NCBI GenBank assembly: GCA_002838185.1
Contig: CP017948.1
Coordinates: forward strand, 1,550,001 to 1,614,000
Length of the DNA stretch: 64,000 bases
From: Tenericutes bacterium MO-XQ
GTDB lineage: Bacteria > Bacillota_I > Bacilli_A > Acholeplasmatales > Acholeplasmataceae
Direction of reading: 5' to 3'
Shown here: positions 27,839 through 35,365 of the stretch, piece by piece
Position numbering within the stretch: position 1 is the first letter of the stretch
How the letters are laid out: every line of letters starts with the position of its first letter
The notes under the pieces: generated by a model
Told to the model about the DNA's origin: nothing
Seen by the model: only the letters and a program-made list of their open reading frames with translations
The model's database searches: none
Program-made: the position numbers and the translations under genes

Positions 27839-29083
27839 CTAGTTTAAGATCACAAGTGCGTATTTTTTCTTTCCTCTTCTCATCATGACATAACGATTGT
27901 GATATGTTTGTTCTTGCTTTAAAGTATATGTTAAATCATCAATTTTATCACCATTAATGCTTACAGCATTGCTTGTGATAAATTGTCTTGCTTCTCGTTT
28001 TGAAGATGCTAATTTGGTTTCAACCAGTGCATCTACTAACTCTGTTCCACTTGATAGATGTGCTACATCAAGTGTTTTTTCAATCATTTTAAACTCATTT
28101 TCATTTAAGTCTTCAAAATCTCCACTAAATAATGCGTTTGTGACTCTTAATGCTTCATTTAATGCATTTTTACCATGAACAAGTTCAGTAACTTCTTCTG
28201 CAAGTTTCTTTTGAGCTTCTCTTAGCTCTGGAGCTTTATTTAATTTTTCTTCTAAAACTTCAATATCTTCTTTAGATAATAACGTTAATGTTTTTAAGTA
28301 ATTCATCACATCTTGATCAGATGCATTTACGAAATATTGATATATTTCATATGGGCTTGTTAGATCTTTGTCTAGCCATAATGCACCAGATTCACTTTTC
28401 CCAAATTTTGATCCGTCAGCTTTTAGTAATAATGGTGAACTTAAACCAACAGCTTTTGATTCTTCACCCTCTAATTTTCTAATAAGTTCTAACCCTGTAG
28501 TGATATTTCCCCATTGATCAGACCCACCAAACTGGATTTTACAATCATGTGTTCTATATAAATGAAGAAAGTCGATTGCTTGAATCAGCATATAAGAAAA
28601 TTCGGTATAAGAAATACCAACATCTAATCTTTTTTGAACTGTATCTTTGGCAAGCATATAATTAATAGAAAAATGCTTACCATAGTCTCTTAAAAAAGAA
28701 ATCATATCGATATTTTTAATCCAATCATAGTTATTCACAAAAATAGCTTTTTCTGAATCTAAAAAAAGACTTAATTGATTTTTAATTTTATCTGCATTTT
28801 TAAGTGATTCTTCTAATGTTAATAGTTTTCTTTCACTGGTTTGTCTTGGATCTCCAATTAGACCTGTTGCCCCACCGATTAAGACAATTGGTGTATGTCC
28901 ATATTTTTCCAGTAACAACATTCTAACAATTTGAACCAAATGACCTACTGTAAGTGATTCTCCAGTTGGATCAAAACCACAATAAAACTTAACACTTTCT
29001 TCATTTAATAAGCGTTTAGCTTCTTCTTCGTTACTGACGTCTTTAATCAGTCCACGCCATTTTAAATCATCATATAGATTCAT
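27839..29083 (-). CDS. tyrS: Tyrosyl-tRNA synthetase
   Basis: Class I aminoacyl-tRNA synthetase with a C-terminal S4 RNA-binding domain. HIGH-like [17 protein letters not shown]-like [10 protein letters not shown], the tyrosine-site [13 protein letters not shown], and a C-terminal [20 protein letters not shown] are visible. 414 residues. Start ATG 29083 has SD AAGGAG; an upstream extension through the IS right end is open but not coding. Its T-box leader lies at 29832-30015, beyond an IS200-type insertion. Confidence 0.96.
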   Translation of the reverse strand: MNLYDDLKWRGLIKDVSNEEEAKRLLNEESVKFYCGFDPTGESLTVGHLVQIVRMLLLEKYGHTPIVLIGGATGLIGDPRQTSERKLLTLEESLKNADKIKNQLSLFLDSEKAIFVNNYDWIKNIDMISFLRDYGKHFSINYMLAKDTVQKRLDVGISYTEFSYMLIQAIDFLHLYRTHDCKIQFGGSDQWGNITTGLELIRKLEGEESKAVGLSSPLLLKADGSKFGKSESGALWLDKDLTSPYEIYQYFVNASDQDVMNYLKTLTLLSKEDIEVLEEKLNKAPELREAQKKLAEEVTELVHGKNALNEALRVTNALFSGDFEDLNENEFKMIEKTLDVAHLSSGTELVDALVETKLASSKREARQFITSNAVSINGDKIDDLTYTLKQEQTYHNRYVMMRRGKKKYALVILN

Positions 29084-29104
29084 AATTCCACTCCTTGTTT
29101 TATA

Positions 29105-29114
29105 AATAAAAATC
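29105..29114. repeat. 10-base direct repeat flanking the IS, right copy
   Basis: AATAAAAATC, repeated exactly at 29830-29839. Each copy abuts a GC-rich hairpin, so it may be a shared T-run of two terminators, not a true target duplication. Confidence 0.5.
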
Positions 29115-29132
29115 CGCGTCTTCAAGGCGCGG
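29105..29132 (-). terminator. Right-end hairpin of the IS with terminator character
   Basis: Minus strand CCGCGCCTTGAAGACGCGG followed by ATTTTTATTTAT. This is the last structure before tyrS (start 29083), and no promoter is visible between them. It may terminate transcripts coming from the T-box or the IS. Confidence 0.65.
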
Positions 29133-29213
29133 TTTTTCTCATCGCCTTCAAGGCTCATTACTGGCGACCCCCATTTGAGGGTCTTTTTATTTGCCCAATT
29201 GCCTTTGTCACCC

Positions 29214-29681
29214 TTACTTACCCGTAAACGGGTCCTTATACTCTTTTAGACTTCTCTTGTCTTTAACTTGGTCTTCTAATTCTTGATTCCGGATGTAGTT
29301 TTCGACTGTTTTTTTGTTTAGACCTACGGTCGAAACATAGTACCCTTCTGACCAGAAGTGCCTAGATCCATAGTTATATTTTAAGTTTGCATGCTCGTCA
29401 AATATGATCAAGCTACTTTTACCTTTCAAATATCCCATGAATGAACTTACTGCTAGTTTTGGTGGTATCTTGACGAGCATATGTATATGATCACTCATGG
29501 CATGTGCTTCGACTATCTCTACGCCTTTGTATTCACAAAGTCGCCTCAAATATCTGCCTATATCACTTCTTAGCTTACCATATATTGCTTTTCGTCGATA
29601 TTTCGGACAAAATACAATGTGATATTGGCAGTTCCATTTTGTGTGTGATAAACTACTAGTGTCATCGTTTCTCTTTGACAT
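29214..29681 (-). CDS. tnpA: IS200/IS605 family transposase TnpA (Y1 HUH)
   Basis: Single-strand DNA transposase. The HUH motif is in [15 protein letters not shown], and the nucleophile Tyr in [15 protein letters not shown]-terminal [19 protein letters not shown] and [11 protein letters not shown] are family hallmarks. 155 residues from the ATG at 29681, normal for IS200 (about 150). The frame is intact, so transposase may be functional. The SD AAGGAGG lies in one arm of a long inverted repeat (29689-29704), which may mask it. Confidence 0.92.
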   Translation of the reverse strand: MSKRNDDTSSLSHTKWNCQYHIVFCPKYRRKAIYGKLRSDIGRYLRRLCEYKGVEIVEAHAMSDHIHMLVKIPPKLAVSSFMGYLKGKSSLIIFDEHANLKYNYGSRHFWSEGYYVSTVGLNKKTVENYIRNQELEDQVKDKRSLKEYKDPFTGK

Positions 29682-29688
29682 CGGTGAT

Positions 29689-29756
29689 AGAATCCTCCTT
29701 GGTTTGATTGGTGTAAGGCAATTGGTTATGTCCATTATACCAACCAAGAGGATTCT
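29689..29756 (-). promoter_or_regulatory. tnpA promoter and SD-masking inverted repeat
   Basis: Arms AGAATCCTCCTTGGTT (29689-29704) and AACCAAGAGGATTCT (29742-29756) are complementary with one bulge; the minus-strand transcript would hide the tnpA SD in this stem. Between the arms, minus strand TTGGTATAAT is an extended -10 (ATTATA at 29734-29739). A transcript starting there would lack the 5' arm, while read-through from outside would form the stem and be silenced, as known for IS200. Confidence 0.75.
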
Positions 29757-29808
29757 TTTTGTTTATCGCTTCCGCTTTTCTGGTCTCACCCGCATAGCAG
29801 GTGGTTTT

Positions 29809-29829
29809 ATGTTACTCTTCGAGCAACAT
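29809..29829 (-). repeat. Left-end palindrome of the IS
   Basis: ATGTTACTC-TTC-GAGCAACAT, an imperfect palindrome next to the T-box terminator. Typical structure recognised by Y1 transposases. Confidence 0.7.
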
Positions 29830-29831
29830 AA

Positions 29832-30015
29832 TAAAAATCGCCCTTAGAACACTCTAAGGACGAATATATTTCGCGGTACCACCTTAGTTCTAGGTTACCC
29901 TAGCACTCAAAATCATAGTTGATCTCCATAAGTGTAATTCAAGTTTTATTTTCTCCTCATGTTCCACCATCATGAAGTCTCTACTTTAGGTTTTTAAAAC
30001 TCTACTATTTTTATT
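29832..30015 (-). promoter_or_regulatory. T-box riboswitch of tyrS, displaced from tyrS by the IS
   Basis: Minus strand: AGTAGAGTTTT pairs with AAAACTTGAATTAC to form the specifier stem; the codon TAC (29936-29934) after GAAT and before A is Tyr. The T-box CTAAGGTGGTACCGCG is at 29887-29872. The terminator CGTCCTTAGA-GTGT-TCTAAGGGCG with ATTTTTAT lies at 29862-29832. The other reading, TTA (Leu), is less likely because the base after a specifier is normally a purine and the next native gene is tyrS. Confidence 0.88.
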
Positions 30016-30026
30016 TCATCGATCGA

Positions 30027-31028
30027 TTAAATTTTTCTTGTTGACTCACGATTAACGATATAATGCGGTAATATAATTCTAATATTATCAACATCTTTAG
30101 AGTTCATTAATTTTGTGAGTAGTCTCATTGAGACAGCACCTATATCATACACTGGAACATCGATAGATGTCAAGTTAGGTCTTGATAAAAGTGCATACTT
30201 AGTATTTTGGAATCCAGCAACAGCTAAATCTTCAGGAACTTCTTTACCATGATCTCTTGCGATATTCATAAAGCTTACAGCAATTGAGTCTCTTACACCA
30301 ATGGCTGCATCGATTCTTTTATCGCTAAAGAATGTTGTAAAGTGTTGGCGGTTAATGTGTGTATCACCACTTGTTCTAAAGATTTTTGGTTCAAGACCTG
30401 CTTCAACCATTGCTTTTTGATAACCAGCTTCTTTTTTATCATTGACTGAATAACGACGTGCAGTACTTAGTAGATAAATATCTTTACGATTATCATCAAT
30501 CATCATCTTTGTAATTTCATAACCAGCTTTTTCATAATCAATGGATACCATAGGTACTGTTGCGTCATCCGTAACAACATTTGCTAAAACAAATGGAATT
30601 TGATTATCTACAAAAACTCTTCTGACTTCATCAATACTTTTTTCGCTCAGTTCGTCATTTAAATATAGAACTCCATCTAATTGTTCAGCCACAATATCTT
30701 GTAAGATATCATTAACATCCATATCTTCGCGAATTGAAAAAAGCTTAACTGAATATTTATAGTTTTGTGCGATATCACCGATACCACCTAACATTTCAGC
30801 AACTGAAGCTCTAGTGACATCTGAAATAACGATACCAACCGTTGTTGTTTTTCTACTTGCTAGACCTCTAGCAATTACATTTGGTCTATACCCTAATTCC
30901 TTGATGACTTTTAAGACACGTTGTCTTGTTTCTTCTTTTACCTTTTCAGGGTTATTTAGTACTCTTGATACTGTAGCTAAAGATACACCAGCAGCACCAG
31001 CAACATCATAAATGGTTGCATTACCCAT
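30027..31028 (-). CDS. ccpA: Catabolite control protein A (LacI/GalR family)
   Basis: DNA-binding regulator of carbon metabolism. HTH region TIYDVAGAAGVSLATVSRVL at residues 5-24, hinge ELGYRPNVIARGLASRKT, and a C-terminal YDIGAVSMRLLTKLMN that closely matches Bacillus CcpA. 333 residues. ATG at 31028 has SD GAGGTGA; a GTG three codons earlier is the SD itself. Gram-positive CcpA acts with Ser-phosphorylated HPr at cre sites, and HPr with the regulatory Ser is encoded at 40387-40632. A purely sugar-specific LacI-type regulator is possible but less likely. Confidence 0.88.
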   Translation of the reverse strand: MGNATIYDVAGAAGVSLATVSRVLNNPEKVKEETRQRVLKVIKELGYRPNVIARGLASRKTTTVGIVISDVTRASVAEMLGGIGDIAQNYKYSVKLFSIREDMDVNDILQDIVAEQLDGVLYLNDELSEKSIDEVRRVFVDNQIPFVLANVVTDDATVPMVSIDYEKAGYEITKMMIDDNRKDIYLLSTARRYSVNDKKEAGYQKAMVEAGLEPKIFRTSGDTHINRQHFTTFFSDKRIDAAIGVRDSIAVSFMNIARDHGKEVPEDLAVAGFQNTKYALLSRPNLTSIDVPVYDIGAVSMRLLTKLMNSKDVDNIRIILPHYIVNRESTRKI

Positions 31029-31063
31029 CAATATCACCTCTTTAAATCTTATTTTATAGTGAT

Positions 31064-31092
31064 ATTATATCATGTGGTGTAAAGGCTTTCAA
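31064..31092 (-). promoter_or_regulatory. ccpA promoter
   Basis: Minus strand TTGAAA (31092-31087), 17-base spacer, TATAAT (31069-31064). Confidence 0.8.
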
Positions 31093-31123
31093 GCATTTTA
31101 TGAAAATATTTTCATTCGCTTAC

Positions 31124-31154
31124 AAAAAAAAATAAAGAGGCGATCGCCTCTTTA
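31124..31154 (-). terminator. Terminator after rplS
   Basis: Perfect palindrome TAAAGAGGCG-ATCG-type centre CGCCTCTTTA (31133-31154) followed on the minus strand by a nine-base T run. Confidence 0.9.
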
Positions 31155-31160
31155 TAAAAC

Positions 31161-31517
31161 TTATCGTTTTTCTTTAATTCTAGATGCCTTAGCTGATAAC
31201 GTGCGAATATAGAATAATCTAGCACGTCTTACCTTACCTCTACGTGGTACCTCGATATGATCAATCGCAGGTGAATGTAGTGGGAAAGTACGCTCAACAC
31301 CAATACCGTAAGAAACTTTTCTTACTGTAAATGTTTCAGAAACTCCACCGCCTTGTCTTTTAATAACAAGACCTTCGAATAACTGAATACGTTCACGGTT
31401 ACCTTCTTTAATCTTAACGAATACTTTAACAGTATCCCCAGCACTAAATTCAGGTACTTCTTTGATGTAAGCATTTGTAATTGAAGCAATTAATGCTTGC
31501 CCTTTTAATCTAGCCAT
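31161..31517 (-). CDS. rplS: Ribosomal protein L19
   Basis: Large-subunit protein at the 30S-50S interface. Core motifs [34 protein letters not shown] and [18 protein letters not shown] are diagnostic. 118 residues. It has its own promoter and leader although it follows the rpsP-trmD genes, and its own terminator. Confidence 0.97.
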   Translation of the reverse strand: MARLKGQALIASITNAYIKEVPEFSAGDTVKVFVKIKEGNRERIQLFEGLVIKRQGGGVSETFTVRKVSYGIGVERTFPLHSPAIDHIEVPRRGKVRRARLFYIRTLSAKASRIKEKR

Positions 31518-31539
31518 GTTCGTCTCACTCTCTTTCTTC

Positions 31540-31572
31540 CAATGTTCTTGTTATCCAAACAGCGGACCATTG
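31540..31572 (-). promoter_or_regulatory. rplS leader hairpin (probable L19 leader)
   Basis: Minus strand CAATGGTCCGCTGTTTGGAT then AACAAGAACATTG: outer stem CAATG/CATTG, inner GTCC/GGAT. The position and sequence resemble the L19 ribosomal-protein leader of Firmicutes. Autoregulation by L19 is inferred. Confidence 0.65.
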
Positions 31573-31590
31573 TGCATTTTCGGCTTTTTT

Positions 31591-31619
31591 ATTATATCAA
31601 AGTTCAATTGAACTTGCAA
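31591..31619 (-). promoter_or_regulatory. rplS promoter
   Basis: Minus strand TTGCAA (31619-31614), 17-base spacer, TATAAT (31596-31591). Confidence 0.75.
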
Positions 31620-31628
31620 CCTTTTTCA

Positions 31629-32354
31629 CTATTTTTCGTTTTCAGATTTGATTTCTTCTAAAATCATTTTTTCTTGATCTGTTAGTTTGATTTTTTTAAT
31701 TAAATCTGGACGTTTGTGATAAGTTCTTTTAATACTTTCTTTTTGACGCCAATCTTCGATGTTTTTATGATGTCCTGACCTTAAAATTTCTGGAACATGA
31801 TATCCCTTATAACTTTCAGGTTTTGTGTATTGTGGATATTTTAACCATCCGTTTTGAAGACTATCTTCCATAAAAGATGCTTCTTGAATGACACCAGGGA
31901 TAAGTCTAATGACCGCATCACTTAAAATCATTGCTGGTATTTCACCACCAGTTAATACATAATCACCAATCGATATTTCTTCATCAATAAACGCTTCTAT
32001 TCTTGCGTCTATACCTTCATAATGTCCACAAATCAAAATCAAATGTTTAAATGATGCTAACTTTGTTGCCTTTTTTTGATGAAATACTTTTCCTTGTGGG
32101 GAGAGCATAATCACATAACTATCATCAGTTTTTAACTTGTTAATGACATCATAAAATGGTGGAAACTGCATAAGCATACCGACTCCACCACCATAAGGTG
32201 TATCATCAATTTTGTTATGCTTTTGATGGGAATAATCTCTTAATTGATGTAAATGAATTTCAACTAAGTCTTGTTCAATCGCGCGTTTGATAATTGATGT
32301 TTCTAAAAAAGTTTGGAAAAACTCAGGGAAAATTGTTATGATATCAATTTTCAT
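31629..32354 (-). CDS. trmD: tRNA (guanine-37-N1)-methyltransferase
   Basis: Makes m1G37 next to the anticodon to prevent frameshifting, with SAM in a trefoil-knot (SPOUT) fold. Conserved YGGGVGMLMQ, ICGHYEGIDARI, and SIGDYVLTGGE are visible. 241 residues. It overlaps rimM by 4 bases (ATGA), in the standard rpsP-khpA-rimM-trmD order. Confidence 0.97.
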   Translation of the reverse strand: MKIDIITIFPEFFQTFLETSIIKRAIEQDLVEIHLHQLRDYSHQKHNKIDDTPYGGGVGMLMQFPPFYDVINKLKTDDSYVIMLSPQGKVFHQKKATKLASFKHLILICGHYEGIDARIEAFIDEEISIGDYVLTGGEIPAMILSDAVIRLIPGVIQEASFMEDSLQNGWLKYPQYTKPESYKGYHVPEILRSGHHKNIEDWRQKESIKRTYHKRPDLIKKIKLTDQEKMILEEIKSENEK

Positions 32355-32839
32355 AATAATCCCTCAATTGGTTTAATGATAATTTTTTGATCATCAATAT
32401 CTCCAATAAACTCTTTGATAAAAGGGATGAGTACTTTTTTTCCATCTAACTTTTCTACTTCTAGTAAATGTCCTTGTGGTACTTCGATTAAACTAGTTGC
32501 TTTTCCGACAACACTTTGATCCTCCAAAACAACATCTTTACCAATAACTTCTTCGTAATGATAGTCATCATCTTCCAATTGATCATCGATGTCTTCATCT
32601 GAATAAACAAACAGTCCTTTAAAAGGAAGAACATCATTGATATTATCATAACCTTTGAATTTAACAATGTACATACCTTTATGGACTCTAACTTGCTCAA
32701 TTTCAAAGACTTTTTTTTGATCTTTATTTAAGGTGTATATCTCATGCCCAACTAAAAAGCGGTCAAAATCACTTAAATTGTAGATTTTAACCTCGCCTTT
32801 AATGCCATGTGTATTTGTAATCTTTCCTATTTGATACAT
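32351..32839 (-). CDS. rimM: 16S rRNA processing protein RimM
   Basis: Assembly factor that binds S19 and helps mature the 30S head. N-terminal IGKITNTHGIKGEVKIY and a C-terminal PRC-barrel with GHLLEVEKLDGKKVLIPF. 162 residues. SD present (AAGGAAG). Part of the rpsP operon. Confidence 0.93.
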   Translation of the reverse strand: MYQIGKITNTHGIKGEVKIYNLSDFDRFLVGHEIYTLNKDQKKVFEIEQVRVHKGMYIVKFKGYDNINDVLPFKGLFVYSDEDIDDQLEDDDYHYEEVIGKDVVLEDQSVVGKATSLIEVPQGHLLEVEKLDGKKVLIPFIKEFIGDIDDQKIIIKPIEGLL

Positions 32840-32851
32840 GGATAATCTTCC

Positions 32852-33100
32852 TTAAAACGCATCAATATCAATGTGTACACGTTTATTTTCTTTTGACGCT
32901 CCAGCGTAAACGATGGTGCGCATAGCACTCGCAATTTTACCGCCTTTACCAATGACACGGCCTAAATCAGCCTCATTCACTAAAAGTTGAATGGTAATGG
33001 TATTATCATCGGTTGATAATATTTTTACTAAAACATCATCAGGGTACACGACTAATGGCACTATCATATTTTTGATAAGCTTTTCAAAATCTACCGCCAT
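32852..33100 (-). CDS. khpA: KhpA, KH-domain RNA-binding protein
   Basis: Small 82-residue single KH domain with the GxxG loop in GRVIGKGGKIASAMR. Firmicutes KhpA (YlqC) binds many RNAs as a dimer or with KhpB. Lies between rpsP and rimM as usual; SD GGGGG... (AGGGGGGT) before the ATG. No ffh/ylxM genes precede rpsP here, unlike Bacillus. Confidence 0.92.
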   Translation of the reverse strand: MAVDFEKLIKNMIVPLVVYPDDVLVKILSTDDNTITIQLLVNEADLGRVIGKGGKIASAMRTIVYAGASKENKRVHIDIDAF

Positions 33101-33118
33101 ACTTCATACCCCCCTAAT

Positions 33119-33361
33119 TTATTTATCTAAAACGTTGTACTTCTTAAATAAACTTCTAACAGTATCCGTAGGTAATGCACCATTATTCATCCATTTTTGT
33201 ACTTTTTCTTGATCAACAGAAACTTTTCCAATAAGTGGATCATATGTTCCAATGATTTCTAGGAATTTACCGTCTCTTGGTTTACTTGATTCGCTTGCTA
33301 CAACTCTATAAAATGGTCTCTTATTTGAACCAAAACGTTGTAATCTTAATCTAACTGCCAT
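33119..33361 (-). CDS. rpsP: Ribosomal protein S16
   Basis: 30S assembly protein. VRLRLQRFGSNKRPFYRVV is the family signature, and IGTYDPL follows. 80 residues. First gene of its operon with its own consensus promoter just upstream. Confidence 0.97.
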   Translation of the reverse strand: MAVRLRLQRFGSNKRPFYRVVASESSKPRDGKFLEIIGTYDPLIGKVSVDQEKVQKWMNNGALPTDTVRSLFKKYNVLDK

Positions 33362-33397
33362 GTGTTTTCACTCTCTTTCTTTTGATTATACATATCT

Positions 33398-33425
33398 ATT
33401 ATAACGATTTTTTTATATCTGTCAA
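33398..33425 (-). promoter_or_regulatory. rpsP promoter
   Basis: Minus strand TTGACA (33425-33420), 16-base spacer, TATAAT (33403-33398). Confidence 0.8.
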
Positions 33426-33442
33426 GTATTTTTCCTTAACAC

Positions 33443-33670
33443 TTAAAAATTTAATTCGTCGTTATAAGTTTGTGAAGGTCCAAAGTGTTTTAATCCCTTC
33501 ACATTTTTCATTTGTTTTTGAATCATTTGTTCATTTGATTTGTCAAAATAAACAACAGCATAGTTTTGCTTTTCAGAGATATATGTTATATCCACTGGCA
33601 AATTTTTAAGCTTGTTTAAGACGTGTTTCCCATGATAGATGGCAACATATGAAATTCTGTTAGTGTACAT
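33443..33670 (-). CDS. ylbG: YlbG-family protein (DUF2129)
   Basis: 75 residues, small alpha-beta protein: YVAIYHGKHVLNKLKNL, ISEKQNYAVVYFDKS and a C-terminal VKGLKHFGPS match the YlbG pattern (R..VY......L...G.V.Y.SKK..YVVLY...). Function of the family is not known. It overlaps ylbF by 11 bases, as the ylbF-ylbG pair does in Bacillus. Confidence 0.75.
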   Translation of the reverse strand: MYTNRISYVAIYHGKHVLNKLKNLPVDITYISEKQNYAVVYFDKSNEQMIQKQMKNVKGLKHFGPSQTYNDELNF

Positions 33671-34052
33671 GGCAACTGCCTCCTTTTTTAATCATTCCAA
33701 ATTTGTTTGGAGCTGGCACGTGATCTGAAACAGTCTTAGATAACTCATTTAAAAACTCATTGAGTTCTGTTTCAAATGCTAACTCTAGTGATAAATATTT
33801 TTTTACTTCTGGTTGTTCATATAAGTTTTTCTTAGATTCACTTAATCGTTTGATAGCATCTTTATAGTCTGGATGATATTTTCCACCTTCATCCATAATT
33901 TTTTGATAATATATTTTAGCTTCTTCAAAAGCTTTGATTTCATTTGGATAAAGATGATCAATATTTTGGTTTAATATTTTGATTTCTTTGAGTTTTGAAT
34001 CTTTTAATATTTCTTCAAGCACGTCATATGCTTTGATGATGATTTCAGTCAA
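33660..34052 (-). CDS. ylbF: YlbF/YmcA family protein
   Basis: Helical 130-residue protein. In Bacillus, YlbF with YmcA and YaaT (RicFAT) forms a complex that works with RNase Y in mRNA processing and affects competence (ComK), sporulation and biofilm. Signature region: AYDVLEEILKDSKLKE and ...AKIYYQKIMDEGGKYHPDY. The C terminus GGSCHVH has one Cys plus two His near the end, which may relate to the iron-sulphur ligand known for the Ric complex (inference). It lies in the window with a ComK-family gene at 42474. Gene order ylbF-ylbG supports the call. Confidence 0.78.
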   Translation of the reverse strand: MTEIIIKAYDVLEEILKDSKLKEIKILNQNIDHLYPNEIKAFEEAKIYYQKIMDEGGKYHPDYKDAIKRLSESKKNLYEQPEVKKYLSLELAFETELNEFLNELSKTVSDHVPAPNKFGMIKKGGSCHVH

Positions 34053-34734
34053 CTAAATCCCTTCTTTCTATTTTTTGACAATCACCAAGTTTTAAATCAC
34101 CTAGTGATAGCTTCCCTATTTTTATTCTCTTTAAGTATAACACTTTATACCCAACAGATGAAAACATGCGTTTGACTTGATGAAACTTACCTTCATCTAT
34201 TGTAATATAGACGATATGTTCATTTGTTTTTATCTCTAGTGCTTTCGCAACATAAGGATTTTGTTTACCATCAAGGATGGTCACACCTGATAAAAGTTCT
34301 GCTTCATGGTAAAAAGGTTGATCCAGGTGTGCTTCATATACTTTTGGTAAATGATAATTCGGATGTGTGATTTCATGTAAAAACTTACCATCAGTGGTTA
34401 AAATAAGTAAACCTTCAGTATCAACATCAAGTCTACCAGCAATTGAAAAATCAAAACGTTGGTAAGGTTCTTTGATCAAATCAGTTACACAAGGAAACAT
34501 TTCATCCTTATTTGCCGAAACATATCCTTTTGGTTTATTCAACATCAGATGAATAGGGAACTCATAATATATATAGGTTTTATCAATATATACTTTTTCA
34601 AGGTTTGGATCAAAACTATGGTTTTGTGCCAATATACGCTTATCATCAATCATGAATTCATGTTTTTCTAAAAATGATTTTGCTTGTTTTCTAGTGCAAA
34701 ATTTCATTGAACTTAAAAATTTATCTACGCGCAT
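34045..34734 (-). CDS. RsuA/RluB-family pseudouridine synthase
   Basis: rRNA pseudouridine synthase with N-terminal S4 domain (MRVDKFLSSMKFCTRKQAKS) and catalytic Asp in the motif GRLDVDTEGLLILTTDG. 230 residues. Likely the 16S Psi516 enzyme RsuA, though RluB/E are possible. Start ATG 34734 with SD AGGAGG 4 bases upstream; a longer open frame has no SD and would begin inside the def promoter. Divergent from def. Confidence 0.88.
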   Translation of the reverse strand: MRVDKFLSSMKFCTRKQAKSFLEKHEFMIDDKRILAQNHSFDPNLEKVYIDKTYIYYEFPIHLMLNKPKGYVSANKDEMFPCVTDLIKEPYQRFDFSIAGRLDVDTEGLLILTTDGKFLHEITHPNYHLPKVYEAHLDQPFYHEAELLSGVTILDGKQNPYVAKALEIKTNEHIVYITIDEGKFHQVKRMFSSVGYKVLYLKRIKIGKLSLGDLKLGDCQKIERRDLVD

Positions 34735-34752
34735 AGTTCCTCCTAAATGTGT

Positions 34753-34758
34753 TATAAT
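34753..34758 (+). promoter_or_regulatory. -10 box of def
   Basis: TATAAT, 20 bases upstream of the def start codon; the -35 region overlaps the divergent rsuA SD. Confidence 0.5.
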
Positions 34759-34777
34759 AAATTTGAGGTGTATATAT

Positions 34778-35365
34778 ATGATATTAATGAAAAACATCAT
34801 TCGTGAAGGCCATAAGACACTTGAAACAGTTGCTAAAGAAGTGAAAGTTCCTTTATCGAATGCAGATAAAAAATTGTTAAAAGATTTATTACAATATGTT
34901 AAGAATTCTCAAAATGAAGATATGGTTGAAAAATACGGACTTCGACCTGCAGTAGGTATCGCTGCTCCACAAGTCAATGTATCTAAACGCATGTTTGCAT
35001 GTCATGTTCAAGATTTTGATGGTACGCTTTACTCTTACGCTTTAGTAAATCCTGTCTTGACACATAAGAGCAAAGAACTCATTTATTTACCTGGTGGTGA
35101 AGGTTGTTTAAGTGTTGATCGTGAAACAGAAGGTATCACACCAAGATATAAATCTGTTACCTTTGAAGCACTTCACTACGATATTAAATCTGATCAATTA
35201 ATTCCTGTGAAATTGGAATTAGAAGGTTATATTGGTATCGTCTTCCAACATGAGTTTGATCACATCAATGGTATATTATATACAACAAAACTATTTGATG
35301 AACTACCACATGCAAAACCTGCATTTGAATTTCACCTTGATCAAAATATTGAAACAGTAGAATAA
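34778..35365 (+). CDS. def: Peptide deformylase
   Basis: Removes the formyl group from nascent N-terminal Met; metal enzyme. Three motifs intact: motif 1 VGIAAPQVN, motif 2 EGCLSV (metal Cys), motif 3 QHEFDHINGIL (HExxH). 195 residues, type 2 (Gram-positive, with insert). Start ATG at 34778 has SD GAGGTG; an in-frame extension to 34652 runs antisense to rsuA and is not used. Confidence 0.95.
   Translation: MILMKNIIREGHKTLETVAKEVKVPLSNADKKLLKDLLQYVKNSQNEDMVEKYGLRPAVGIAAPQVNVSKRMFACHVQDFDGTLYSYALVNPVLTHKSKELIYLPGGEGCLSVDRETEGITPRYKSVTFEALHYDIKSDQLIPVKLELEGYIGIVFQHEFDHINGILYTTKLFDELPHAKPAFEFHLDQNIETVE

Larger units (their letters stand above)
29114..29829 (-). mobile_element. IS200/IS605-type insertion sequence (tnpA only)
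   Basis: About 0.72 kb, the size of IS200. It holds one Y1 transposase gene and no tnpB. Subterminal imperfect palindromes occur at both ends: left 29809-29829 (ATGTTACTC-TTC-GAGCAACAT) and 29787-29803; right 29114-29132, 29144-29154 and 29166-29183. Boundaries are inferred from these and could be off by several bases. No inverted terminal repeats, as expected for this family. It separates tyrS from its T-box, in the same orientation as both. Confidence 0.85.

Noticed and set aside
29105-29839. Composite or larger mobile island around tyrS
   Set aside because: Only one IS200-size element with tnpA; no second IS, integrase, tnpB or cargo gene. XerC at 12487 is the housekeeping recombinase by context.
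29832-30015. T-box read as leucine-specific (TTA)
   Set aside because: The base following TTA would be C, not the usual purine; TAC followed by A fits Tyr and the next native gene is tyrS.
32488-32706. 72-codon minus-strand frame within rimM
   Set aside because: Alternative frame of a recognised gene without SD.
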